Assembly (NCBI RefSeq): GCF_001189295.1
Contig: NZ_CP012159.1
Span: 2,246,001-2,310,000, forward strand
Source of the DNA: Chondromyces crocatus
GTDB lineage: Bacteria; Myxococcota_A; Polyangia; Polyangiales; Polyangiaceae
Direction: 5' to 3'
DNA length: 64,000 nucleotides
The translations under genes and the position numbers were made by a program. Of this stretch, positions 43,411-52,191 are shown piece after piece. How positions within the stretch are numbered: the stretch's first letter is position 1; the number at the start of each line of letters is the position of its first letter. Under the pieces are notes generated by a model. That model was not told the origin of the DNA and searched no databases. It saw nothing but the letters and a program-made list of their open reading frames with translations.

Positions 43411-44277
43411 GTGCTCGTGCGGACGCTGCATCGAGGCCTCGCCAGAGTTCACCGGGCCACACTGCGCGTGGAGCGGCTGCTCGCAGAGGTCGCTGTGGCC
43501 CTGTGCCCGCCAGGCTTCGAGCGCGTGGCCATCGACGAGCACTACGATGGCGCGTCGAGCTACCTGTCGGCGCAGACGCTGGCTGCCGGGCTCTACCCGT
43601 TCGAGCGACGAGCCCTGGCGGACTGGTTTCCGGCGCCCCCAGCACGGCTATTTCTGCCTGGCGCCGGGGGAGGCCGCGAGCTCCTGGCGCTCCTCGAGCA
43701 CGGCTACGAGGTGGATGCGCTGGAGCCCGCGCCTCGCCTCGCGGAGGCCGCGCGTCAGAGGGTGGCCGCTCGAGCGCTGGGAGCGCGGGGCGCTGTACGC
43801 AACGAGGACCTGGAGTCCTGGGCTGCCAGGAAACGCGCGGGGTACGATGGGATCTTCACGGGGTGGGGGGTCTGGAGCCACCTGCTTCGACGGGACGATC
43901 GGCTCGCCGTTCTTCGCAGGTTCCGCGAGGCCAGCCCGGGAGGACCTGTGCTCCTCAGCTTCTGGCGCCGCGAGCCGGTGTTCGACCCGGAGGAGCGAGG
44001 CGCGTCTGCGACGGGCGAGGGCACCAGTTCCTCGTCGGGGCGCCTCCTGTCCCTGACCCGTCATGTGTTGCGCGGCCGGATCTTGAGGCTACCCCCGGTC
44101 GAGGCGGGGACGATCTGGCGGGCGGGGCTCTATGTTCATTGCGTGAGTGAGGCCGAGCTTGCGGAGGAAGCTGGTCTCTCAGGGTATCGATTGGTTCATT
44201 ACGAGCGCGACGGGTCGCGCTATCCGAATGCCGTCCTCGTCCCTCGGGGCGTCTCGGAACCTCCGGCCGCTGGCTGA
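43411..44277 (+). CDS. Class I SAM-dependent methyltransferase
   Basis: The Rossmann-like core shows motif I LFLPGAGGGRELLALLEHGYEVDALEPA and later GYDGIFTGWGVWSHLLRRDDRLAVLRRF. No family more precise than class I methyltransferase can be read. The GTG start lies 3 bp after the sugar-phosphate transferase stop, so coupling suggests it modifies a sugar hydroxyl or carboxyl in the same pathway. It is convergent with the DUF2169 gene. Confidence 0.82.
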   Translation: MLVRTLHRGLARVHRATLRVERLLAEVAVALCPPGFERVAIDEHYDGASSYLSAQTLAAGLYPFERRALADWFPAPPARLFLPGAGGGRELLALLEHGYEVDALEPAPRLAEAARQRVAARALGARGAVRNEDLESWAARKRAGYDGIFTGWGVWSHLLRRDDRLAVLRRFREASPGGPVLLSFWRREPVFDPEERGASATGEGTSSSSGRLLSLTRHVLRGRILRLPPVEAGTIWRAGLYVHCVSEAELAEEAGLSGYRLVHYERDGSRYPNAVLVPRGVSEPPAAG

Positions 44278-44309
44278 CCCGCGCTTGGAGCCGGGAACGC
44301 GAGGGGACC

Positions 44310-46997
44310 TCACCGCGGCTTCCCGAACAAGGGGACGTTGCGCGCGAGCGCCAGCACCTTCACCGCCGCGGAGTGCGCCTCGCTCGGATCGATCTGGAGA
44401 TGCAGCTCTGCGATCAGCCGCACCTTCAGCCGAGGGAAGAGCGGAAGGAGATCCGCCACCGCGTCGGGCAAGTACGCCGGGATCAGCTCATCGGGACCGA
44501 ACGGTTGAAGGATCGCCCGCACGAATCGCCCGCCAAGGATCTTGCGACGCTGGTAATGACGCTCCGCAATCAGTGCCCGCTCGGTCTGGTTCTCCAGGTA
44601 GCCAGCAGGTGTCGAACGTTTGCCCAGGTTCCACACCTCGCGGATGCGTGTCGTCAGGCTCTCTGCCACGGCGGGGGCGCTTCGTAGATCGGACCCGCGC
44701 TGGGCCTCCTGCGCGTTGTTGACGGCGGCCTTGAGTGTCTCGTCCGTGCCGATCAACGGGGTGACCACGGCGATCGTGGTCTTCAAGCTTTCGACCTCAT
44801 CGAAGGGGAAGCTCAGCTCACCTTCGAGCAATCGCAGCGGAGGCGTGAACTTCGCGTGGTCTCTCACGGCGTCCGAGAGCGCCTCCCTCACGCCGAGCGC
44901 ATCGACGGCACCGCCGCGTGAGAGAATCTCGAAGACGTCGCGCCGATCCTCGATGCCCGCGGCGTCCTGGCCTTGGCCAGGATCGTCGACCTGTCGATCG
45001 ATCGGCTTCTTGGCCAGCTCCTTCAGGATCTCCTTCCACGCCTGAGGGCGTCGGACGCGCGCCACGCACTGAGGTTCGAACCAGATCAGGTCGAGCACGT
45101 CCTTCGAGGTCGGAGCGGGTCGCGCCGATGCCTGCACCGCAGGCGTCTTCGTCGACGCCGGCGCTGGCTCGTCGCGTGGCAGCGAGGGCGTCGACCCTGC
45201 CGCGGCGTTCGAGGCTGCCAGCACACCGGCGCTCATCCCCCCGGCCGCAGCGCCCAGCACAGGAGCGCGGATCAACGCGGGAGGTGGGACGGCGGGCGCT
45301 CCCACGATGGGTGGTGGAAGGGGCTGGGCAACGGGAGGTACGCCGAGGGTGGAAGGGGCCGCACTGGGCGCCAGGGCAGGCGCCGGTGGTGTTGCCACGC
45401 TCGCGAGCCTCGTCGCGGGAGGTGGCATGGTTCCACCCGATGCTGGCGGAATGCTCGGTGATGGCGAGCGTACGGGGGGCGAGGAGGGGCTGGTCGAAGG
45501 CGCTGTCGGTGGGACAGGCGGAGGGGCGCTCCCCAGACCCGTCGCAGGAGGCGAGGGGGAAGGGGTCGGGATCGGGGGCGTGATCGTCAGTGGCGCTGGT
45601 CCCTTGCCCGTCGCCAGGGGAGGCACCAGGGTCGTCGTCCCGAGTGGCATGGACATCCGGGGCGGTGACTGGAGCGAAGGGGGACCCGGTTGCTGCTGCG
45701 CCCCCTGTCCTGCGGCAACGAAGGGCATTGCCGAGAAGCGCTGTGCCGGATCCGACGGGAGCGTGGGCGGCATCTGGCTCTGGGGCGAGGTAAAGGGGAG
45801 GATGGATGGCCCCACCGCCCGCTGGAGCGCTGCGGGGCGGGTCTTGTGCCCATCAGCGAGTCCACCACCTGATGTGAACGCACCGGATGTGAAGGTGTCG
45901 CCATCGAGGATGTCCGGCGCGTCGGGCTCGAGTTCTTCCAGTTCCTCCACTTCCTTCTCGTCGGTGGCGCCGTCGATGCGAATGCCACCGCGCGCGGCCT
46001 GACGCTTCACCTCCGCCCATCCCAATATCTGCCCTGCCGACTCGAGGGCGACCATGACGACACCCGCCTCATTGCGTTGCTGAAGCGGAATTTGCCCTCG
46101 CCACGTCATCGTCACCACGCAGCGATCGGTGTTGAGCCAGAGCTGGTCGGGACGCATCACCAGATCCTGGTAGTTCCGGCCCGGCCGATGCACGAACGCG
46201 CGTGGATGGATGCCGGGCAGGCTCGTGACCAGGTGCGGGTGCTCGGGGTGCAGGTTGTCGAGGATGATGCGCTCGTTGTCGCGCAGCGCGGAAACCTGCT
46301 GGTCCCGGGGGGCAGCGTTGAAGTAGGCAGCATCGAGATCGGGCGGAAGCGGCTGAAGGTGCCAGTCGTTCACCGACCACGTGGCCGCATGGTTGTTGAG
46401 CCGCTGGCGCCTCGGAGGCCAGGTCGGGGCGATCGGGCCGAAGCCGATGGGCTCGATGGGCTCCTCGGCCTCGGAGATGTTCACCCCCGGCGGCTGCAAG
46501 TTCGGCACGGGCTGCTTGCCGTAGATGTCGCGTGCATTGGGCGGCATCCCGACCGGATTGTTCGTGTCCGGCCCTCCACCCGCGCGTTCCCACAGCAGGG
46601 GCATCTTCGAGAAGCGAGGTCCATCCTGGAGCACGCCGTCCTGCCCGAAGGAGCGGTCGGCGTGGACCTTGATCGCCTTGTCCAGGTCACCCACGATGAT
46701 GCGCGCCACGAGAGACCGCACCCGCGCCCCGCGTGACGCGAAAGCGTGTCCTACCAGGAGCACGTCGGCGCGAGGCCGGTAGGGGACGAGATCCGTCGGC
46801 GCATACAGGCTCCACGAAGCGTCGTCACTCCAGTGGCGGTCGGTGGTGTTGATCGGCTCCTGCTCGGGCGCGAGCCGCGACTCCATCGGCTGGAGCTCGA
46901 ACGTGGCCTTGCAGACCACCGTCAGGAGCCAGGTGCCGGGGCGAGACTGCCAGAGAAGCGATGCGACAGGGAGCGAGGAGAGGGAGACGGCCTCCAT
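44310..46997 (-). CDS. DUF2169-domain protein with long Pro/Ala linker
   Basis: Residues 1-~335 are a DUF2169 domain: SLLWQSRPGTWLLTVVCKATFEL, PYRPRADVLLVGHAFAS, WNTDRC-like LWLNTDRCVVTMTWRGQ. DUF2169 proteins are associated with type VI secretion loci, where some act as effector adaptors. A long Pro/Ser/Thr/Ala-rich segment (residues ~385-660) links to a C-terminal domain of about 230 residues (LDLIWFEPQCVARVRRPQAWKEI ... VWNLGKRSTPAGYLENQ). No T6SS structural gene is visible nearby, so this is an orphan. The start chosen is ATG 46997; the frame is open to 47150 without a protein-like extension. Confidence 0.82.
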   Translation of the reverse strand: MEAVSLSSLPVASLLWQSRPGTWLLTVVCKATFELQPMESRLAPEQEPINTTDRHWSDDASWSLYAPTDLVPYRPRADVLLVGHAFASRGARVRSLVARIIVGDLDKAIKVHADRSFGQDGVLQDGPRFSKMPLLWERAGGGPDTNNPVGMPPNARDIYGKQPVPNLQPPGVNISEAEEPIEPIGFGPIAPTWPPRRQRLNNHAATWSVNDWHLQPLPPDLDAAYFNAAPRDQQVSALRDNERIILDNLHPEHPHLVTSLPGIHPRAFVHRPGRNYQDLVMRPDQLWLNTDRCVVTMTWRGQIPLQQRNEAGVVMVALESAGQILGWAEVKRQAARGGIRIDGATDEKEVEELEELEPDAPDILDGDTFTSGAFTSGGGLADGHKTRPAALQRAVGPSILPFTSPQSQMPPTLPSDPAQRFSAMPFVAAGQGAQQQPGPPSLQSPPRMSMPLGTTTLVPPLATGKGPAPLTITPPIPTPSPSPPATGLGSAPPPVPPTAPSTSPSSPPVRSPSPSIPPASGGTMPPPATRLASVATPPAPALAPSAAPSTLGVPPVAQPLPPPIVGAPAVPPPALIRAPVLGAAAGGMSAGVLAASNAAAGSTPSLPRDEPAPASTKTPAVQASARPAPTSKDVLDLIWFEPQCVARVRRPQAWKEILKELAKKPIDRQVDDPGQGQDAAGIEDRRDVFEILSRGGAVDALGVREALSDAVRDHAKFTPPLRLLEGELSFPFDEVESLKTTIAVVTPLIGTDETLKAAVNNAQEAQRGSDLRSAPAVAESLTTRIREVWNLGKRSTPAGYLENQTERALIAERHYQRRKILGGRFVRAILQPFGPDELIPAYLPDAVADLLPLFPRLKVRLIAELHLQIDPSEAHSAAVKVLALARNVPLFGKPR

Positions 46998-47325
46998 GAG
47001 AGCGGAGCATATACCCGCCTGCACCGGGATGAGCTGATGACGCCGCGAGGGATGTCCCGTGACACGCTGCGCCGCAACCTTTGGCGCTCTGACGCGGCCG
47101 GCGCTCGGGAGCAGAACAGGAGCGCCGGGGTCGTGACGCGGTCGAGACAATTTGTGCCACTGTGCGCCGAAGCGCGTCCATCCACGAGCCTCGAGCGGGT
47201 TCGTGTGGCGTCCAGATCATGGAGAGCGAAGCCCCTTTCTTCGTCCAAAGAGATGCTTTTCGTGGACATCGCTCATCCTGGCGCGCATGTGCCACGAGGC
47301 ACGCTACTTGCTCAGGAGTGTGGCC
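46998..47325. other. Divergent region between the DUF2169 and serpin genes
   Basis: These 328 bp presumably carry both promoters. No good -35/-10 pair was found. A small hairpin GTGCC-ACGA-GGCAC (47289-47302) lies in the serpin leader, and an AGGAG RBS precedes ATG 47326. No additional gene is seen. Confidence 0.45.
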
Positions 47326-48651
47326 ATGACCATGCGACTCCTTGGACTGCTCCCTCTCGCACTTTCGATGACTGTGTTCGGCTGCACGACCTCGGAAGGG
47401 GAACCGCCGCTCCAGGACGAGGAGGTCGTCTGCAGCGATCCTGGCACCGCAGGCTGCGTCGTCTCCTCGGAGCTGAAGCGCGATACGAGCCCCGCGGTCG
47501 CTCCGGCTGATCTGAAAGCAGCCGCCGATGGAAACCGCGCGTTCGCCTTCGACCTCTACCAGCAGCTGCGTGAGGAGTCCGGCAACCTCTTCTACTCACC
47601 CCACAGCATCTCCTCTGCCCTGGCGATGACCTGGGCCGGAGCGCGAGCCCAGACCGAGCAGGACATGGCTGCGGCACTGCACTTCACCCTGCCTCAGGCC
47701 CAGCTTCATCCTGCCTTCAATGCGATCGATCTGGCGCTCGAGAGCCGGGGGAAGGGAGCGCAGGGCTCTGACGGCAAGGGCTTCAGGCTCACCGTGGCGA
47801 ATGCGCTGTGGGGGCAGATCAACTTCCCCTTCGAGGCCGATTTCCTGGACGTCCTCGCGCGTAACTATGGTGCAGGGATGCACGTCGTCGATTTCGTCGA
47901 GCAGCCCACCGAGGCGACCGATCTGATCAACGGCTGGGTCGACCACCGAACCGAGGGCAAGATCAAGAAGCTGCTCACGCCGCAGAACATCAGGCCGAAC
48001 ACCCGACTCGTCCTCACGAACGCCATCTACTTCAACGCTGCCTGGGCAACGCCGTTCGAGCCGTCGCAGACCCAGGACGGCCCCTTCGTCACCCAGGCCG
48101 GCGCGCAGGTCACGGTGCCCATGATGCATGGCTACCTCCAGGTCCCCTATGGCGAGGGGGCCGGCTTCAAGGCCGTGGAGCTTCCGTATGACGGCCACGA
48201 GCTGTCGATGGTGCTGGTCCTCCCGGACAACCTCGACGCTTTCGAGCAGGGGCTCGATGCGGCACGTGTCGATGGTGTCGTCGGAGCGCTGGGAACGCGC
48301 CTCGTCGATACGAAGATGCCGCGGTTCAAGTTCGAGTCACGCTTCTCGATGGTGGATCCCCTGGCCAAGCTGGGGATGGGCATTGCCTTCGGGTTCGACG
48401 GGGAGCCTGATTTCTCCGGGATCAACGGTACGGGTGGGCTCGCGATCGACGAAGTGGTGCATCAGGCATTCGTCGGGGTCAACGAGGCCGGGACGGAGGC
48501 CGCGGCAGCGACCGCTGTGATCGTGGGTGAAACCAGCGCACCGGAGCCGGCGGAGATCAGCCTGGATCGGCCTTTCGTGTTCTTCATCCGCGACATCGCG
48601 ACGGGGGCGGTCCTCTTCGTCGGTCGCGTGAGCGATCCGTCGCCGAACTGA
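47326..48651 (+). CDS. Serpin-family protease inhibitor, lipoprotein
   Basis: A signal peptide ends MTVFGCT (lipobox), then a full serpin fold follows: NLFYSPHSISSALAMTWAGA, LVLTNAIYFNAAWATPF, YDGHELSMVLVLPD and RPFVFFIRDIATGAVLFVGRV. The reactive loop hinge VNEAGTEAAAATAVIV has the small-residue pattern (P15 Gly, P14 Thr, P12-P9 Ala) of inhibitory serpins that trap proteases. Counting from the hinge puts P1-P1' at about Thr-Ser, which would suggest a chymotrypsin- or elastase-like target, but this is uncertain. It is probably anchored in the outer membrane. An RBS AGGAG precedes ATG 47326, and a strong hairpin follows the stop. Confidence 0.93.
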   Translation: MTMRLLGLLPLALSMTVFGCTTSEGEPPLQDEEVVCSDPGTAGCVVSSELKRDTSPAVAPADLKAAADGNRAFAFDLYQQLREESGNLFYSPHSISSALAMTWAGARAQTEQDMAAALHFTLPQAQLHPAFNAIDLALESRGKGAQGSDGKGFRLTVANALWGQINFPFEADFLDVLARNYGAGMHVVDFVEQPTEATDLINGWVDHRTEGKIKKLLTPQNIRPNTRLVLTNAIYFNAAWATPFEPSQTQDGPFVTQAGAQVTVPMMHGYLQVPYGEGAGFKAVELPYDGHELSMVLVLPDNLDAFEQGLDAARVDGVVGALGTRLVDTKMPRFKFESRFSMVDPLAKLGMGIAFGFDGEPDFSGINGTGGLAIDEVVHQAFVGVNEAGTEAAAATAVIVGETSAPEPAEISLDRPFVFFIRDIATGAVLFVGRVSDPSPN

Positions 48652-48669
48652 GTCGAGGTGCCGTACTGC

Positions 48670-48691
48670 CAGGCGGAGGCCACTCCGCCTG
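48670..48691 (+). terminator. Strong hairpin after the serpin gene
   Basis: CAGGCGGAG and CTCCGCCTG form a perfect 9-bp stem with a GCCA tetraloop, 19 bp past the serpin stop. No T-tract follows, so it may stabilise the RNA end rather than terminate by itself. Confidence 0.6.
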
Positions 48692-48871
48692 ACACCGTCC
48701 CTCCGAATGCCGTCCCGTCCGAAGAGCGTCACCCTCCGCACCATTCATTCCGCGCCATTCCTGACGAATCGGACCGCTGTCGTGCCGACGCGGAAACATC
48801 GCTCCGATTGAGGCACGAGGCGCTGCAAGACGTTTCTGTCTCCAATGGCGTTGGAGCGCTCGTGCATCCCA

Positions 48872-48907
48872 GAATGACCCGCAGCCGTTCTTCCGGGTGG
48901 GTCATTC
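48872..48907. promoter_or_regulatory. Inverted repeat GAATGACCC / GGGTCATTC
   Basis: The perfect 9-bp arms at 48872-48880 and 48899-48907 are separated by 18 bp, about 160 bp upstream of the first small lipoprotein gene. The site could be a regulator site or an RNA hairpin; nothing in the sequence decides. Confidence 0.4.
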
Positions 48908-49067
48908 CTTGGCAAGGGAGGCACGTCAGAATTTTGGCCCGCCAGAATACCTTGTCCTAGCCTCTCCCGCACGAGCCAGGCCGTCGCATCAACATCTCGA
49001 ATCCCATCGAGATGCCCGCAGCAACGATGCCGAAGGAGATCCGTGTGCTCGTTTGGAGGCGACGACC

Positions 49068-49265
49068 ATGTACAGGAACATCATGCTTGCGGCCATTGCA
49101 CTCTGCGCTCTCGGAGCGACGGCGTGCTCCACCTACAGCGCGGCAGTCCCGTCGGTTGAAGGCAAGGCCTACATCAAGGGAGCCGGTCTTTTCGGCCAGA
49201 CCATGTACCACTGCGATGCGGCCGGCGGGAAGCCGGTGTGCAAGGAGCTGGAAGAGCAGGAGTAG
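49068..49265 (+). CDS. Small Cys-pair lipoprotein, 65 aa (first of two)
   Basis: The signal peptide MYRNIMLAAIALCALGATACS ends in a lipobox, leaving a mature peptide of about 46 residues. This ends in a YHCD..G..VCK motif that could form one disulfide. The RBS GGAGG lies 9 bases before ATG 49068. It shares layout and C-terminal motif with the gene 63 bp downstream. No known family; possibly a small surface or envelope lipoprotein. Confidence 0.75.
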   Translation: MYRNIMLAAIALCALGATACSTYSAAVPSVEGKAYIKGAGLFGQTMYHCDAAGGKPVCKELEEQE

Positions 49266-49328
49266 CCCGCACGGGGCGTTTGCGCGCCTCGCATCGAGAA
49301 CGACGACGAGATTCAGGAGGAATACGTA

Positions 49329-49541
49329 ATGAAATCCATGGGTGTGCTTCTGCTCAGCGCGATTGGCTTGACGATGCTCTCGGGCTGCTCGTTCATCACC
49401 TCGGGGCAACCGAGCACCTCCGCCGTGACGGGCGAGGCGTGGTACACGAAGACCCGCTTCTTCATCATCCCGTATGCCAACGAAATCTACTATTGCGACG
49501 GCAAGAGCAACGTCTGCAAGCAGGCAGCAATGCCGGAGTGA
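49329..49541 (+). CDS. Small Cys-pair lipoprotein, 70 aa (second of two)
   Basis: The signal peptide MKSMGVLLLSAIGLTMLSGCS ends in a lipobox. The mature part carries YTKTRFFIIPYANEIYYCDG followed by CK, matching the AYIKGAGLFGQTMYHCD...CK pattern of the upstream gene. An RBS AGGAGG is 9 bases before ATG 49329, and a strong intrinsic terminator follows the stop. The pair looks like an old tandem duplication encoding one operon. Confidence 0.8.
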   Translation: MKSMGVLLLSAIGLTMLSGCSFITSGQPSTSAVTGEAWYTKTRFFIIPYANEIYYCDGKSNVCKQAAMPE

Positions 49542-49571
49542 CGGACACGCTCACCGCGTGATCCATCCAGT

Positions 49572-49628
49572 CAGCCGATGGGGCGCATGCAGGTGTGTCT
49601 GCGCCCCGTCGGCTGGCGCCATTTTGTT
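49572..49628 (+). terminator. Intrinsic terminator of the small lipoprotein operon
   Basis: A 16-bp stem (49572-49587 with 49600-49615, one G-U wobble, 12-nt loop) is followed by TTTTGTT at 49622-49628. It lies 30 bp after the stop of the second lipoprotein and between convergent genes, so it can also help end transcription from the right. Confidence 0.85.
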
Positions 49629-49643
49629 CGAATCATTCCGCCA

Positions 49644-50222
49644 TCAGAATTGAATCGCGGCCTGGGCTCCCAGGGCAAGCCATTGCAGCGATGGCACGCG
49701 AGGCTCGTCCTCCCGGAGCATCTTCTCGTATCCCACATGAATGCCGAAGTTCACCAGCGGCAAGGCGCGGATATCGAGCGCGAGTCCCCCGCCGAGAGTC
49801 GGAGCGAAGGCGTCGCCGCGCGGCACGGAGAGGTAGCCCATTCCCACGCGCACGTACGCAGCGGGTGAGATCTTCTTGTCGAGAGCCACACGTCCTCCGG
49901 CGAAGGCCCTCACGAGTCCAGCCGTCTCACGCGTCACGCTCGCCACGTGCGGAACGCCACTGGTGTCGAGCGAGATGTTCTGTACCTCGATAGGGAAGGC
50001 GTAATAGCCGCCGCCCACCTCCGGCGTGATCTCGATGGGTCTCAACCGCACGGCGTACCCGAGTCGCCCCATGATGCCCCACCCCACGGAGTAGGGATCG
50101 GCGCTGCTGCCGACAGGGATGGCAAGGTCACCTTCTGCTCCGATGACGATGTCCGCTCGTGCGGATGACGTGGCGAACACCAGGGTGGCAGTGACGGCGG
50201 CTGCGATGGCAACGTGGCGCAT
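49644..50222 (-). CDS. Outer-membrane beta-barrel-like protein
   Basis: The signal peptide MRHVAIAAAVTATLVFATSSARA ends in a signal peptidase I site. The mature 170 residues show alternating hydrophobic/polar strands with Gly (VGWGIMGRLGYAVRLRPIEITPEVGGGYYAF, FAPTLGGGLALDIRALPLVNFGIHVGYEKM) and a terminal Phe (AQAAIQF), the usual mark of outer-membrane beta-barrels. The function is unknown. ATG 50222 is chosen because it begins the signal peptide and has GGAG upstream. Confidence 0.78.
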   Translation of the reverse strand: MRHVAIAAAVTATLVFATSSARADIVIGAEGDLAIPVGSSADPYSVGWGIMGRLGYAVRLRPIEITPEVGGGYYAFPIEVQNISLDTSGVPHVASVTRETAGLVRAFAGGRVALDKKISPAAYVRVGMGYLSVPRGDAFAPTLGGGLALDIRALPLVNFGIHVGYEKMLREDEPRVPSLQWLALGAQAAIQF

Positions 50223-50478
50223 GGGTGATCTCCGCGGGCGACCGATATCGACCATGAAAATTGGCGTCTTTTCTGTTTAGATGCCCGATCCCCTCCGAGC
50301 GCTCAGGTCGACTTTGCTCGATGGCGGGAACCCTGCGTCCTCGGCTCCCATGGCGTCTCCGGGGCAGCCGTGAGTGATGGCTGAGAGCTCGCGTCGGCGC
50401 TGACGCGGACAGGATCTCGTCGGTCCTGCGCGAACCGTGGTGCGACCCGGTGGTCTCAGATGGCATGATGCTCGCCCC

Positions 50479-52149
50479 ATGGCCCATCACGACGACGCAC
50501 TCCGCACCCGCGCAGAGCGCACCGCCTACCGCGAGACCTCCACCCACGAGGATGTTCTCGCCTTCATCGATGCTCTCACGGCCCGCACCGATCGGGTGCG
50601 CCGGGTCAGCCTTGGTCAGAGCGGCGAGGGGCAGGACATCCCGGCGCTCATCGTCAGCGATGGCCACTGCTTCACCCCGGAGGAGGCGCGGAGTCAGGGA
50701 CGCCTGGTGGTCATGGTCGAGGCGAACATTCATGCCGGAGAGGTGGAGGGGAAAGAGAGTGTGCTCGCGCTCGCGCGTGATCTCGCGCTGAACGATCGCC
50801 ACCGTCGGCTCCTGTCGAGGCTGTGCCTCGTCCTCGTCCCCAACTTCAATCCCGATGGGAACGATCGGATCAGTACCGAGAACAGACGCCTCGATCTCGC
50901 GAATCTAGAAGGCCAGGTCAATCCCGAGGGAGGCGTTGGGACGCGCTACACGGGCGAGGGATGGAACCTGAACCGCGACAGCGTGAAGCAAGAGGCCATC
51001 GAGACGCGGAATCTCGCCCGGTTCTACCAGGCCTGGTGGCCGCACGTCTTCATCGACTGCCATACCACCGACGGTAGCCTCCACAGCTACGACCTCACCT
51101 TCGACACCTCTCACAGCAACCAGCGTCTCTTCCGACGGGTGATCGGAACATCGCGCAAGCTGCTCGAAGATGTCGCAGAGAACGTCGAGTCACGTCATGG
51201 TTTCCGGAGCCAGTGGTACGGCAACTTCGTTCAGGAGGACGAGCCGTCCAGCGGCTGGCAGACCTACCCAGCGCTCCCTCGCTTCGGCAGCCACTACCGT
51301 GGGCTGCTCGGCCGTGTCGACGTTCTGCTCGAGACCTACAGCTACATCGGTTTTCCGCGTCGATGCGCGGTGATCTATGCCTGGCTCCTGGAACTCTTCC
51401 GGTACTGCGCCAAGCACCGCAGGCGCATCATCCGCGTTACCGAGGCCGAGGAGGCGAGAATCATCAACCGCGGTGAGAGCCTCGATCCCAGGCCCCAGGT
51501 GGCCATCGATTACGGGGTGGGCAGCCGCGAGCCCTACGGAGAGCTGCGGTTCTCCTTTCCCGCGTACGCGCATCGGGGGGAGACCATCACGATTCGGTCT
51601 TACGATCGCGACAGCCTTTCGGCCCGCCGTTACCCGGGCAAGCGAGCCGTCACGTACCACGTCCCTCACCTCCGGACGTTCATCCCCCGGATGAGCGTGA
51701 GCACGCCGCTCGCCTACCTTGCTCCGGAAGAGCTGGCTCCCGTCCTCGAGAGGCATGGCATTGCATTCGAGCAGCTGGATACGCCCACGGAGTTCGACGT
51801 CGAGAGCTACTTCATCCTGGGGATCGAGAAGACCTTCAGCCCTGATGTCGCAGGCCTCGTACCGCCGCCTGGCGCGGCGGAGATCCCGCTGAGCGCGTCG
51901 CCTCCCCCTCGGCGCTTCGAGACGGTGGTCTCGGCGCGACCCGAGCGTCGCCGTATCACCTTCCCCGAAGGCACACTGCTGGTGAGAACGGCGCAACGGA
52001 CCGGGACCTTGGCAGTCTATCTGCTCGAGCCGTGCGCGGACGATGGCGTGACACGCTGGGAGTTCCTCGACAGGTTTCTGCGTGTGGGCTTGCTCCATCC
52101 GGTGCATCGGTTGCTCTCGGCGCAGCCGGTACGTCCACGCCCTGAATGA
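50479..52149 (+). CDS. M14-family zinc carboxypeptidase
   Basis: The catalytic zinc ligands are His85 and Glu88 in NIHAGEVEGKE and His195 in FIDCHTTDG. An NRD segment lies in the substrate-Arg region, and LLETYS should supply the catalytic Glu. It has no signal peptide, so it is probably cytoplasmic or exported without one. Such enzymes remove C-terminal residues or process unusual peptides; the specificity cannot be read. ATG 50479 is chosen over an open upstream frame. It is convergent with the kinase gene. Confidence 0.88.
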   Translation: MAHHDDALRTRAERTAYRETSTHEDVLAFIDALTARTDRVRRVSLGQSGEGQDIPALIVSDGHCFTPEEARSQGRLVVMVEANIHAGEVEGKESVLALARDLALNDRHRRLLSRLCLVLVPNFNPDGNDRISTENRRLDLANLEGQVNPEGGVGTRYTGEGWNLNRDSVKQEAIETRNLARFYQAWWPHVFIDCHTTDGSLHSYDLTFDTSHSNQRLFRRVIGTSRKLLEDVAENVESRHGFRSQWYGNFVQEDEPSSGWQTYPALPRFGSHYRGLLGRVDVLLETYSYIGFPRRCAVIYAWLLELFRYCAKHRRRIIRVTEAEEARIINRGESLDPRPQVAIDYGVGSREPYGELRFSFPAYAHRGETITIRSYDRDSLSARRYPGKRAVTYHVPHLRTFIPRMSVSTPLAYLAPEELAPVLERHGIAFEQLDTPTEFDVESYFILGIEKTFSPDVAGLVPPPGAAEIPLSASPPPRRFETVVSARPERRRITFPEGTLLVRTAQRTGTLAVYLLEPCADDGVTRWEFLDRFLRVGLLHPVHRLLSAQPVRPRPE

Positions 52150-52191
52150 TCCCCACGAAGACGACGGACACGGTCGGGAGAAGCGCGAAGA

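Larger units (their letters stand above)
48652..49067. other. Intergenic region after the serpin gene
   Basis: This 416-bp interval holds a terminator-like hairpin (48670-48691) and a 9-bp inverted repeat (48872-48907), and presumably the promoter of the small lipoprotein genes. The sequence from 48900 to 49067 is less GC-rich. No coding frame looks real before 49068. Confidence 0.55.

Noticed and set aside
42553-43542. Extension of the minus-strand glycosyltransferase
   Set aside because: It is antisense to the sugar-phosphate transferase gene, with Arg/His/Pro-rich low-complexity sequence.
44310-46997. Type VI secretion locus
   Set aside because: Only the DUF2169 domain is present; no VgrG, Hcp, sheath or ClpV gene is visible.
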